From Antitrichia curtipendula (taxonomy: Eukaryota; Streptophyta; Bryopsida; Hypnales; Leucodontaceae), in contig OX579636.1 in NCBI GenBank assembly GCA_951230915.1, positions 34,655,567 through 34,719,566 of the forward strand: DNA of 64,000 bases, read 5' to 3'. This document shows, one piece after another, positions 1-11,858 of this stretch; the first letter of the stretch is position 1, and each line of letters begins with the position of its first letter. A program made the translations under genes and the position numbers. A model generated the notes under the pieces. It was not told the origin of the DNA and did not search any database. It saw nothing but the letters and a program-made list of their open reading frames with translations.

Positions 1-3000
1 ATCAGTTGGATACTGGTTTAGAGGGTATGTGATTAGAGACAAAGAAATAATTGTGATTGAAAATGATTTCAATAGATATAAATTGGTATGAATATGAATT
101 GTGTAATGCCATCAACATATTAGTATGAGGTCGACCTTTAGGATATACATATTATTTTGTTATGCACAATGGTATCATTTAGTGATTTAAAAATAAATAA
201 AATTGAAATCAAACTGGACTTTGTCTTTTGCATTGATCACAAAACACTAAATAGAAAGCAAGTGCCAATAGAAGGTAGTCTAAAAATAGAAGTGCCTATG
301 GAATTAAAACCACTACTCGGAGACTTAAATGACATGTACTAGTGCATACATATAATTAATGATACTCTTAGTGTTTCTCCATTTTCTTGATGGTACCGAT
401 ATATGCTTCAATTAAAGAAAATTGAAACCTCTAAGGTAGATAGGTTATCAACCATGGTACTTCACAAGAGTGTCATTGCTACAATATTATTTTTTTATCA
501 TCATATCCTAAAATTCATACTAGATGGGTTTGGAGTGTTGATACCATTACTAAGAACTAGTATGATACCAGAGTTTCATCCATATCCATGCCCAACATTG
601 ACTTTTATCTTAATATTTGTGTGACATGTAAAAATGGTATTACTACAAAACGTGATTCTTTATAGAAGTTAGTACACTTATTACAACATTTTAGTCTACA
701 CTAATAAAAAATAATGTCACTTTGATAAATTAGCACACGAGAAGGTAATTGTTATATTTGTTTTGTTTAGCATTATAAGACAAATGGACCCACTATATGT
801 TTTTAAAGCACTTTGGATAAAGTCATTTAGGCATTTTTTTGTTCAATTTTTATTATTTAATGACGAGTGCATAGAATTTTCTTCATCAAAGCATTTGATA
901 AATTTGGCCTCATTTGAATTATTCACCAAATAATATGATCATTTGAATTTTTTTTCTTCACAAAAGATCAATTGGTCTTTCTCAAACCATCATTTGAGAG
1001 CCCTTTAGGGATTAATCATTGCTTAAAATGAAAATACTCTTTGAGGTCTTCAAAGTTTCTATGGTATTGAATGTTGTGATTTGGGAATAGCAAGTGCAAC
1101 AACATTCTATTTCAATATCCATTCACAGAGGTCTATATTCTATTCATGCTGAATTCATGATCAGTAACTAATGGAATTGAGTACCATTTGCTAAGCATTG
1201 GTGTGTATTTTAATAAATATGTGTTATAGAAATAAAAAGTGTAACTAACATTGATGCATTAGATCTATAACTCTTCTATATCATAATAGAATTAATTGTA
1301 AAGGCTCTCCCCAATTTGTTCAAGAGTTGTCAGATAAAGGTTTATCCCCCTAAAGGACCAAGGCCTTTTTTTTTGTCTCAAAACACTCAAAATTGCAATT
1401 CAAAGAATTAAAAAAATTGATTTTTTTTTTGCACATCTAGCTATAGGTGATTACACCTTATCGGTATGAAAATGTGTGGGAAAACATTCAAAAAATTTGG
1501 CCACACAAATTGCAAGATATCTACATTTAAAGTGGAAAAAAAAATCCAGCTCAATGCGGGACTAGATTATTTGACTTTGAAACATATTAAATTAACTTTT
1601 TTTCACTATAGAGTTTTGAGGTTTAATCTTTGTTGTAGGGAATTGAGTTGAGAGTCTAGGAAAAAAATTCAAAAAAACTAAAAATTATTAAGGAGAAGTA
1701 GGTATGAGATAGAAGGAAAATCTAAATTGTTAATATCTCTAAAATAGAATTAAAATGAATTAATTCAAATGGTGAGATTGTTCTAGGAAGCAAACTAAAT
1801 CATGTGGATTTTTTTTTTTAATTGTAAAAATTATATTCATAAATGAATCCTATTCAATAAGATGTTCTAATTGCCTAGAAAATAAGATTATCCATAACTT
1901 TCTCATAACAAATCTAAATGTAATGAATCAAAGCTTTCCATGTAGAATAAAACATAATCTATGAGAAAAAAAATTCAAAAAAATATATAATAATAATAAT
2001 TTTTTGCAGCCCACTCTCTCATGTTTTGAGCTTATTTGGGCATAACTTTTGTTCCTAGGCACCGATTGAAAAATAAATTACATTCCCACGAAGCTAGTTT
2101 ATGTATTTCATTTAATAAAGTCCATTGACTTTTGAATTGCTCATTGAAAAAAATTGGTCACTTTGATCATTAAAATCTTGAAATAGTATTCATTGTTGGG
2201 TCTTGATGAAACTTTGTAGAATATTAAACAATAATTTTTTTTCAGAACCTAAGATTACTATGATTACTTTACTAGTTTATTGATTGGAAATAAATTTTCA
2301 AATGCATATGTGAATAGAGGTTATGTTTAGGTTATACATAAACATATACTTCTATGCACTCCAAGGGCTAATTGATAGTTGGTGGATTAATGTCAATGTA
2401 TGCACTCTCTATCCAATGCCCTAAATTGGACCTCTCCACCCAATGTGATTCTAAAATAATTTGCCTATAATGTCATACATTTCAAGTTGTAATCAATGGA
2501 TGTTTTTTGCATGTAGGATTTAATAAATTTTAATGAAGACGTAGGCAATAAAATATATAAATTCAAAAGAACATAAGCTCCACTACTATTATCCTATATC
2601 ACATTTGTCTATATTTGAAAAAAAATTAAAATAACAACCACCCCAATGGGATAAGGTAGCCATATTGACCACAATGGGTTCATTTAATATAAACTAGGCC
2701 ATTATTTACTTTTTGCCCATTGTAGACATCTATGAAAGGACCCCAATAATCTCATACATTCAACCTAAACTGACATTCTTTTAAAAATGAGATTTGAGAG
2801 ACAATGGATTTTACTATAAAACCTTTGCAAAAAGTGTATATTTCAAGGCCTTAACATTGTAATTGTTTTAGGATATATTGTATTGTGATTGCTTAAGGTG
2901 AGTAAGATGACCATTATAGATGCACTTTTTGCTGACCAGGAGTAGTTTAGAGACTTTTTTGAACCATTTTCGGTAGCACACTTCAAAATTTAATAACAAA

Positions 3001-3156
3001 TTTATACCTCGGTGGATAATTATAATTTCAATTGTTACGGACGTCTCTCACATTTGTCCATACCAATACGTGGGGATAGAAATTAGATTTTTTTCAATAA
3101 TTTATTGATGGGAAAGCATTCATTGTCCTTTAAGTGGACTTGTTTACCTTATCTCA
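1..3156. other. AT-rich intergenic DNA, no gene seen
   Basis: All open frames are short (61-73 codons), AT-rich and without recognisable motifs. From about 1345 the text resembles the start of the repeats at 16894-17825 and 32208-33129: a CCCCTAAAGGACC-like start, then the shared phrase about a wall of Ts and a 'gcaagat' block. This is probably a badly diverged third copy. Around 2640-2690 there is a short match to the terminal repeat of the element at 47189-47638 (GACCACAATGGGTT). I see no RNA gene. Confidence 0.6.
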
Positions 3157-3158
3157 TA

Positions 3159-3726
3159 CTCCCTCCGTCCCAAAATGATCTTCATGTTAGACAAAATGTT
3201 CTGGATTAAGACTAAAAATAACATTTTTAAAGCCTGTTTTGCACTACATATGGAGTTTGGTGCACTCCTATTGCCCTTGAAACTTTGAGTTTTGAAGCCC
3301 TTTTTAAAGTGTAGTTTTGGATTATTGAAAAGTGAAATTTTTTGGGTATTTTCAAGGAGCACCAATGGTTATTTAATTATTGAGTGTGAGGTCGTCATTT
3401 TGTGGGTAGTTAGTATAAGTCAAAGACCATATGTGGACCTATATTTTGCCTCCCAAAACCTTCATCTCCTTTAGTTAGATAATATTCAAAGAGATGCAAA
3501 AAATAAAAACAAAAAGTGTTGATTGACCCCTTCAACCATTTTATTTGTCTTTTGATTAGTGATTGCATAGATGGAGGGGGAACTATTACTTGGAATTGTT
3601 TTGTTAGTCTTAGAGAACAACCAAAAGTTAAATTTAACCAATTTGTAGCTCACAAAGTACAACAGGAAGATCATTTTGGGACAAAAAATGAAGGCCAACA
3701 GGAAGAACATTTTGGGACGGAGGGAG
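3159..3726. mobile_element. Stowaway-like MITE (Tc1/mariner type)
   Basis: The element starts CTCCCTCCGTCCCAAAATG and ends with the reverse complement of the same sequence. The terminal repeats differ at one position in about 25. It is flanked on both sides by TA (3157-3158 and 3727-3728), the expected target duplication. CTCCCTCCGT ends plus a TA duplication are the known signature of plant Stowaway MITEs. The 568-bp length is above the usual 70-350 bp. A second, internal copy of the 3' terminal motif lies at about 3663-3683, so the right end is duplicated. No transposase is encoded. Confidence 0.9.
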
Positions 3727-3728
3727 TA

Positions 3729-6700
3729 TATACCTTTTGTCAATGCAATGCCTTTATCCTTCCCTTTAATCCAATGACAATAAAAGTGTGTTTCTAGTTC
3801 AATCTAAAATCATTATTAGTGCAATTCATAAAGTGGATTAGTGTAAAAACAAACCATGATCCAATTCCGTACAAATCTATGAGGACATGTCGTTATAGAA
3901 TGCCAACTTAGAAACATTCAACACTCTTTTATCTTAAAGCACATCAACAAGAAAACATCTGGGACAATCCTAGATTGACATATTCTAGTAAATGTATTTC
4001 GATGGAATTGGGTCACAATTGATTTAATAGCAATCTACCATGTTTTCCTTATCCTCTCTTTTGGTGTCTATCTTCTCTCTTGAGGAGCTTGGTTGATTTG
4101 TACTTTTTCTTTAGGTTTGAAAGTCATTCCATTTGTTTCAGAAAATGAAGGAAAAGAAAGTCACTCCATTTGTTGTTCAAAGTAAACATTTCTTGCACGA
4201 ATATTTTTTGAGTTTTACCAACTATTTTCCTTTGCTTCCTATATTGAAACATTCTGTTTTTCAGGTACCCAGTTTGGTTATATAATCTATTTTTAACTCC
4301 GAATATAATTTATTTTATATTTTTTCACCATTTTTTTTGCCGATGTTTTCAAACTGCATCCGTGTTTTTCCCCCAATTCCACAGGCTAGCTTATAAATAA
4401 CCGCCGTCAGTTTTTCCCCAAACACTGGTACTGTGAAGAGTGAACTGAAAACCCAACTCTGGGGCTCACTGAGAATCTGGATGGACAGATCCATCCATCG
4501 CTTCATCAGATGGATGAGAAGTTTCAGTTTCTGCTCACGAATCACAATTCAATTGGGTGACAAAGATGCAGTTCTGCCCAACTGAAGGCATGTGCCGAAG
4601 GACGGACTCCCTGGCAGAGACGGACACCGACGTGAACATGACAGCTGTACGGCAGCACTCAAAAAAATTCAAATTCAAATGAATCACCCAATCTTACCTT
4701 CAAACAGCTACTGTACCCTTCTTTTTACTGACACAAAAAAGAAAAAAAAAGTCAAAACAGACAAAATTTTATATATTATTATTGTTATTATTTTTAAAAT
4801 TAAATTATATAAAAAAATAAATTATGTTTGTCATTGTCAAACTTTTCACTCATATGATCATTGTTCACCTACACAAAATAGTGAAATTGGGTTGCCGTAC
4901 CCAACAAAGTTATTTCTTGATTCATTGCTTGTCTACATGGAGGTGCATGTAATTCTCTAAACCTGGGCCATGGACCAATATGCCAACCCATATAACACAC
5001 ATGGGTTCTGCATGATTGCATCCTTTTATAATAACAATACACATTTATGTAGTGTAGAATGTCGAGAAATTAGTAAGGGGCAACCTAATGTCACTATTTT
5101 GTGTACTTTATTTATTTAATATACTGTGTGTTGTATGTAATAGAGGGAGTCACAATAGGGAGCCTTCATTCCTCCAACTTATTGAAGAAATGTTATGGAA
5201 TGAAATGAATGGATAACCAAGAAAGACTTCACCAAACTTGTTGAAGAATATTGGACTCATCTAAAGAGTAAGTAACAAAGTTAATTGTAAAGTGAACCCC
5301 AATTTGATGTTCCAAGGAATTTTGTTAGGTATTTCTCTCAAACTTTGACTCCATGTTCCTGATTGCGCACACTTTACAATTAACATTAATGTAGACTAGC
5401 CCAATTATATCCTCTACTTTTGGCCCCAATTCCATCTAGAAAGACATCCAAATCTATTCATTTTTTGACAAAATCAATGAATTAATGCCTACAAGGGGTA
5501 AGGTGGTTATGGGTTGAATGGGATATTTATAACTCTGCTCTATAGGTAGTTTTGTAATTTCAAGGTAGACCACTTCAAAAATTACAATTTTATTTGGAAA
5601 ATTATAATTCTACTTGGATTTGATTTGTGAAACAAGCACACATCTTTGAAAAATATGTGCCCCTCTTGAAGTTGGCCCCAATATATTCAGATTACCTTAG
5701 TTTCACCCCATTTTGTTGAAGTTAGGAAAGCTACTGTGACTCCTTCTATTAATGTGATATGCAATTGTAATTGTATATGACATTCAATTAACTTTGTATC
5801 AATATTCCATAGTAGCTGATAATATCATATCTTATTTTTTTAGTTACAATATATTAATAATGAAAATTTTAAGTTTAATCAAAATAATTGATTTAAAAGT
5901 GTATGTGATGAATGTTTAATGCAAATAATTTGACAATGTTAAACATTAAAGACTTTGTGTTTTGAAAAAATCTATTCAAAACTTGCAAAAATTAGATGTA
6001 TTTTCAAAATAAAAAATGAATCTCATATACTATACTAAGTATATTAGTAGTGTTATGATCCCATATTCTCATCCAAATTTTGGAAGCATTGTTGAGTTTT
6101 AAATCCATTTCTAGCAAACTAAAAAATATATAATGTTTGTAAAACTCCACATGGGGTGTGGAGAGGGACTTTAGATGTTGCAATGGCTGAACAACTAGTA
6201 TATAAATCTTCAAATTTGAATGTTTTTCTAAATTTTTTATTGTAAGAATCAAACAAAGTTGGGTCAGGCTTGTTCCTATACTTACAACTTCTAAATTGAA
6301 TTAACTTTGAACAATTCTTCACAAAATCCATTGAAGCTTATGATCAATGGTCCACAATCTACTTAGACTCTCATGTCATTAGACCATTTAAATCCGAACA
6401 AAAATCTACTAAGGTTATTTTTGGTACGTAAGAGACAAAATTCAATGTATGTAAAGTCTAATTGTAACCTGTTTGCAAAATTATCCTTTTTAGATTCTTG
6501 CCTGAAATGTACATCCTTTGTATATTAAAGCATAGGTTTGATTTTGAGTACACATATTTATGACACTTTGAAAATTCATAGTTTATTCAAATGGAGTCTA
6601 AAAAAATGTTCTATGAGAATCTAGAATCTTTTTTTGACTACTAATGAGATTGATCAAAAGCTTTAATTCACAAATCTATAGTAGAAACCATGCTCTAAAA

Positions 6701-7431
6701 CTTATTAGAATGCATTTAGGTGTTGTTACCTTCCTTCACTTTGAATTAATTTCCACCAAAGCAAGAACATTCCAACCATCATTATTTGCACTTCTAACAA
6801 ATAAACTTCCATTAAGTGTGTCCCATAAAGTGTCATTAATTAAACCAATCCTATATTCAATTGCCATTGGACAATTGCTAATTTTCATAGATTTTGGTTT
6901 AGGGACCAAGTTATTTGATAGTTTAAGTGCCCTAGGGAGTTCCACTTTGAAAATTCATCGACATTACATGTTACATCCAAAAAATCTTTAAAAAAAAAAC
7001 ATGCTTTTCAATTGCTAATACTACAAAAAAGAAAAAAAGAAAAAATCCTAGAAAAAGTGCTTCCAACTATGATGAATTGTTTGTTATTGTGATGGTTTTA
7101 AGTGTTTCCACCTTAAAAAACATTTCCAAATATGAAATCAACTTACTACTATATGTTTAGTTCAGATTCGGCACATTGGTGGCGAAATAATTTAGTTTTA
7201 GAATTCAAACAGCTTGTCACCTCCATTTGGATTGATTTTTTCTATTCATGCCTAAATGTGTTCCTTTTTTCTAAATTTTCCCAAGAATAATTTTTGGATA
7301 TTTAGAATTAGCAAAAATGAAATTTTTTTCAGATTTTCAGAAATAGTTGTACAATTTTTAAATTTTTGGACATGCTCCAAATTTTCTCTAATTATTTACA
7401 AAATTGACCTATGCGTGTACGGTAGTAAGTT
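3729..7431. other. AT-rich intergenic DNA, no gene seen
   Basis: No reading frame here has a recognisable domain. The longest (6644-6991, 115 codons) is low-complexity translated AT-rich DNA with an equally long frame on the opposite strand. The segment at 4315-4620 is somewhat more GC-rich and contains a short frame, but it shows no conserved motif. I see no terminal repeats with confidence. Confidence 0.6.
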
Positions 7432-7434
7432 TTA

Positions 7435-8555
7435 GGGCCACTTCACACTACGGCACAAGGTGGAGAGTCCGTCGATTCCACCAATCAAATTGCAGGAATC
7501 CATTAATTCCTAAAATTTTGGCCTCTCAAACCTTCACACTAGACGGCACAGTCGAGAGCCCATCGCCCTCCAAACTGACATTTCTAGTAGAAAATTAATT
7601 ACATGTTGACGAACTCTCGACCATAGTTTGGGTCGAGCAAAAATGGAGACCCAAACTATGATCGAGATTTTGTCGAATTTTTTTCCTAGAAAATCAGATT
7701 TGTTCTCTCTTTTCACACACTTTGTTATTTGTTATTTGTTATTTGTTATTTGTCGCCATTACAATGGGGAGTCTTTGCATTCAATGAACCTACTTCCCTT
7801 AACCTACTTCCCTTCAATGGCCAATGCCAACCTTCTATTTCATTTATACCCTTCATATTCCTTGTTTGATGGTAAGAGCATGCGCTGTGATTTTTTCCAA
7901 GGCCATTTTGGACTCCTTTCTCATGTTTTTTAATCTTTTGCTTGAAAAATTGATACATGGGTGAGGTTTGAACTTTAGGCTTGGCTTTTGGAGGCTTCAC
8001 ACTATGGCCATCCAAGTTGAGAGGCCGTGCCCAAACTATGATCGAGAGTCTAATGAAATGGGCTCTTTAACCCATTAAGGATCGGTCGACCATTCTGTGG
8101 TCGATTTGGGTCCTTTTTGGTTTGTAGAGAAAGCATGTCAATGAATTTGATGACGTGGCAAAGGGGATGGGTATGGGGAATTGGAAAGTGAAAAGTTTAA
8201 GACAATAACTAGGCCAATCTGAGGTGGCATGTGGCCAAAGGGTTGAAAAAACCAAGACAACAGGGGCTGAAATTACACCAAGATTTGCTAAAAATTCTTA
8301 CTTTACAACGCACCTTCACCAAAAATTTCAATGCTAAATTCTATATCATGCGCAATACTTCCATCCATACGGTTAGATCTCCGATAGGCACTTGCATTCA
8401 AAAGTTTTAAAATTGCTCCCAATTAGTCATACAAAGAATTGCCCACCTCCCAAATCAGCCACAATCCTTAATGGATTAATGGACATTTCTTTGGACTCTC
8501 ACCCAAAGTTTAAGCACGACCTCTCGACTCAGTCGACCATAGTGTGAAGCGACCC
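7435..8555. mobile_element. Tourist-like (PIF/Harbinger) non-autonomous element
   Basis: The ends are inverted copies of GGGYCRCTTCACACTAYGG, and the similarity continues for about 40 bp. Both sides carry the triplet TTA (7432-7434 and 8556-8558), which fits the 3-bp TTA/TAA duplication of PIF/Harbinger and Tourist elements. The 1,121-bp interior repeats pieces of the terminal repeat in both orientations, for example near 7530, 7615-7660 (a local hairpin) and 7990-8050. This suggests nested or rearranged copies. I found no transposase frame, so it is likely non-autonomous. Confidence 0.75.
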
Positions 8556-8558
8556 TTA

Positions 8559-10339
8559 TACAACTGAGACCAATCTCGCAATCAATGACGCCCATTATTG
8601 AGTGACTTCGGCTTTTTACCCTTCCCAGTCTCCAGTTCCCCAAATCCCAAAAGTTTCAAAACCCATGTCCCGCCTGCTGGTGTCCGGAATTGGTCATGAG
8701 CATGAGAATATTCCCCAAGAAAAATAGGATAAGAAATTTAAAAGAAAAAAATAACATCAAAAACAACTGAACACGACATGATTGTCAGCAGTCACCTCGT
8801 TTGGGACGTCGTCCACGACGGGTCTTCCCGTCGCCCGCGACGAAGTTGAAGACCCCAAAATTTGAATTCTCACGAAAGGGGAAAGAAAGGACAAGCCCAC
8901 CCCATAAATAGCCGGCCCGGAAAACTGACTCGTGCCAGTCGCCGAGCGTGTCTGCCACCGGAAGAAGCCCAAGAACGGTGACCGGGTGAACCGTCTGAGA
9001 CGGTAAACAGCGGGGAACAATTGGCAAGCGCCATTCAAAACCAGGGCGCGACTCCCAAGGCGACCTTTGGCTTGCAAATGCATTGGGTGGGATCTTCGCC
9101 CGTCTTGCGAATGCGCGGCACAACTAGAATCGGCCGACGACTGACGGCGACATTTGGGATTTTGAAAATCGAGTGGCTCATCAGTTGGGACCTCCCTTGC
9201 GGATGGACGCGGATGCCTCACTGCGATGGAAATTCAAATTTTTATGGCGTGGAGCGAGGGTGCCCGCCTCTCTTCCGCTCTTGTCTCACAGTCCTCCTGT
9301 AGCTTCGACCCCTAATTTACCAACTACGGGATCTGGTTGTCACTGAGATTAGTCCCCTCTTCGAAACTTTCTCACTGTGGAGTTGATGAGCCTTTGGAGT
9401 TTCTGGCCCTTTTGGTCCATTTGAAGAGTTTGGGATCATTCGAGAGTAGCTTGTGGTTCTGTTGGAGAATTTGGATGGTGTTGTGGTTTCAGAGGGTCTG
9501 TGGATGGAGGTTTTCGTTTCAGGGGGAGAAGGGCAAACAGAATGCGGTCATTGGTGAGACGGGAGAAGCCTCTTTGCTTTTGTATTGGTTGGAATTGGAG
9601 AAGAGTTGTAGGTGGTTTGTTGATGAGTGTTCGTTGTTGAGTGTGTTTGAGAGGCTGACGTTCTGTCGAATTCTATCGTATTGTATTAGTGGAATCGAAG
9701 TAGTTGGTTCTTGAAAGCATTCGTCTTTGTGTATTATGGTTTTTATTTATGTTGCTAGGGTGAAGCTGAGTGAGATAGGAATGATGAGAGAGAGAGAGAG
9801 AGAGTGATTGCTGCGAATTTGTAGAAGGCTCCTCTTTTTATTTTTCTTTGTTTGAATTCTCAAAATATTTGAAATCGAAAATGCGATCTAAACTGGACAT
9901 CTTGGTCAAGATTCGCATTTGTTTCAAATCTTCAAGATTCGTTTGGTTTGGTGTACTCGCTGCCTTTCTCTGACGTTCACGTCTTCTTATTCGGTTATTT
10001 TGAATTTTGAATTTTCCTCTCAAGTCAATGGTTACAGTATTTTGTTATGAACCAATCCTTCATCTGCTACTTGTTGACGAAGAGCTAGGATTGTGTGTGA
10101 TGATTGCATTTGCGCTAATCCGATGCTGTCATAGTCGGCACTTGAATCTCGAGGGTTTGAATTCGACTTTGGCGCTTTTTCCACTTTCTATTTCCGGCTC
10201 TTGATTGACCAAGGCTTTCCATATCATATGTCGTTGTGAATGGCAGGTCGCGGTAATTGTTTTGTAACTGCCGATTGAGAAGGTTTCTGGGAGTACGGGC
10301 CTTTCTACACCCTTCAGAACTCATCCGTGCAGGTGAACG
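8559..10339. other. Intergenic, with a GC-rich patch and a GA microsatellite
   Basis: A distinctly GC-rich patch spans about 8770-9310. Open frames occur there on both strands (for example 154 codons on the minus strand at 8757-9221), but they overlap each other and show no domain. I read them as by-products of composition. A (GA)n microsatellite lies at 9786-9804. The patch could be the promoter or 5' region once used by the decayed hydrolase copy that follows, but the sequence does not prove this. Confidence 0.5.
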
Positions 10340-11690
10340 GGGAAATTAGATTCCCTTTTCTGGTTTTTGCCTATGGTGCAGGAGCCAATTTCCGAATGGA
10401 TGGTCAGGTATATGTGCCCCAAATTATCATCCAGATTATGTTTGCCATCGTAAATGTTTCTCCACAGCTTGGGGCATTTGACGCGCTTTCCTTAGCAGCT
10501 GGATTTGCCATTGTTGAGGAGCAGGGTCTTAGATGCAGTCAAAGTCACAGTAATTCAAGTTAAGATTATTGCGAAATTTAGTGCTTGCCGACAGACTTGA
10601 AACCATTCTGCTCTTATTTCAATAGAGAAAGCGGTTAGTTTTGCTGTAGGAGAGGTTTAAGTGTAATGTGGTCTAGTTAGGGTGACATGTATGTAGTTCT
10701 GAGAGCAAGTGCTTCTCAAGTCTGTCTGTCTACCTGCCTGAATCATATGTTAGGAACCCAGGAATTGAAGATGCGTTGAGAATCAGAACATTTTCGCCTT
10801 GGAGCTTGGTTTAGGGTTTTGCTACTGGTGAGACATTAGTAGTAACACGCACTCATTCATTTGCGTGAACACGGATGCTAGGATATTTACGAATGATTGT
10901 GTTGAAAGTGTGGCAGATGGAAGAAGGTATTAGGCGATGCAACCAATGCGGTAGAGTTTGCGACTTTTGATTACCCTTGTAAGATGCTCCTACTTTGACA
11001 GCCATTGCGTGTCTGGGAAGCTCCTCTTTTCTCGAAATGTACCTCTCGCTGATACTTCTGTATTCGTACGCTGACGTAAGTTCCGTCCCGCGATCACTGT
11101 TTGAGTCGAAGTTCAGAATACTACCAACTCTTGCTTGCTATGTTCACGAGTCTCTGAGAGTAAAACGAACCCCTTACCATGGGTTGTGCGTGGCAGCTCA
11201 TATACAAGATGATCCTGGAGCACTATGTTCAGGGCAGTGAATTCTATTGTGCTGTAACTTGTGTAACTTCTCGAGGTTCCGCATGGCAGGCGGAATAAGT
11301 GAGAACGAAAAGGACGTCTCGTGCAGATTGTGCGAATGGTAAGAAAGGCGGAGAAGCTAGTGTGTTGTCACATGGAAGAAATTAGAAAGTTTACATCACG
11401 ACATTGTGGCCATGCTATGGTACTTGTTGGGAAGTCCATGGGCTCAAGGTACATCTGAATCGAGATATTATTCATCTAATTAATCTAAGCATGGCAAGAT
11501 GATTGTCCGTCATAAATCCTCTGAAGCCTGCACTTGATTTTGTGATTACCTTTGAGACGTCCTTACGCAAGAATGTAGTTGTTTGGTTTGGTTTACGGGG
11601 AGCTAATAGCGCTCTTCGTGATCAAGCTTCGCTTGAGCTTGAAGCCCCGGTCTTATTTGTATAGGTACAGCAAAGTGCATTGATGATAAG
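10340..11690 (+). pseudogene. Decayed copy of TEX30/KANSL3-type hydrolase gene
   Basis: This stretch aligns exon by exon and intron by intron with the intact gene at 21399-23479. The end of exon 1 (about 10345-10410) keeps the phrase LVFAYGAGANF, where the intact copy has LVFAHGAGANS. Exon 2 (about 10918-10980) is still open and reads WKKVLGDATNAVEFATFDYP. Exon 3 (about 11327-11450) has lost 14 bp between two short direct repeats (AAGGCG), which shifts the frame and produces a TAG. Exon 4 is not found. Exon 5 (about 11600-11662) has lost its AG acceptor and ends in TAG. Exon 6, with the catalytic Asp and His, is missing. Intron sequence is also conserved, so this is a DNA-level duplication and not a retrocopy. 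Confidence 0.9.
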
Positions 11691-11858
11691 CTTTTCAAGC
11701 AGCTGCTTCGATTGTCTTCTCTTCAAGATGGGCGGCTCCTTCAGTTGATGTCGACATTATTTTGTGCTCGAATCATGGAACGTCGTGGATGCGTTCAATT
11801 CGCCTGCATGCGAGGAAGGGTTTGCAGGGTAAGGTTGTAACTGTGTTCGACGTTTGCC

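Noticed and set aside
8757..9221. 154-codon minus-strand frame in the GC-rich patch
   Set aside because: Overlapping frames on both strands and no recognisable motif suggest that the GC-rich composition explains it.
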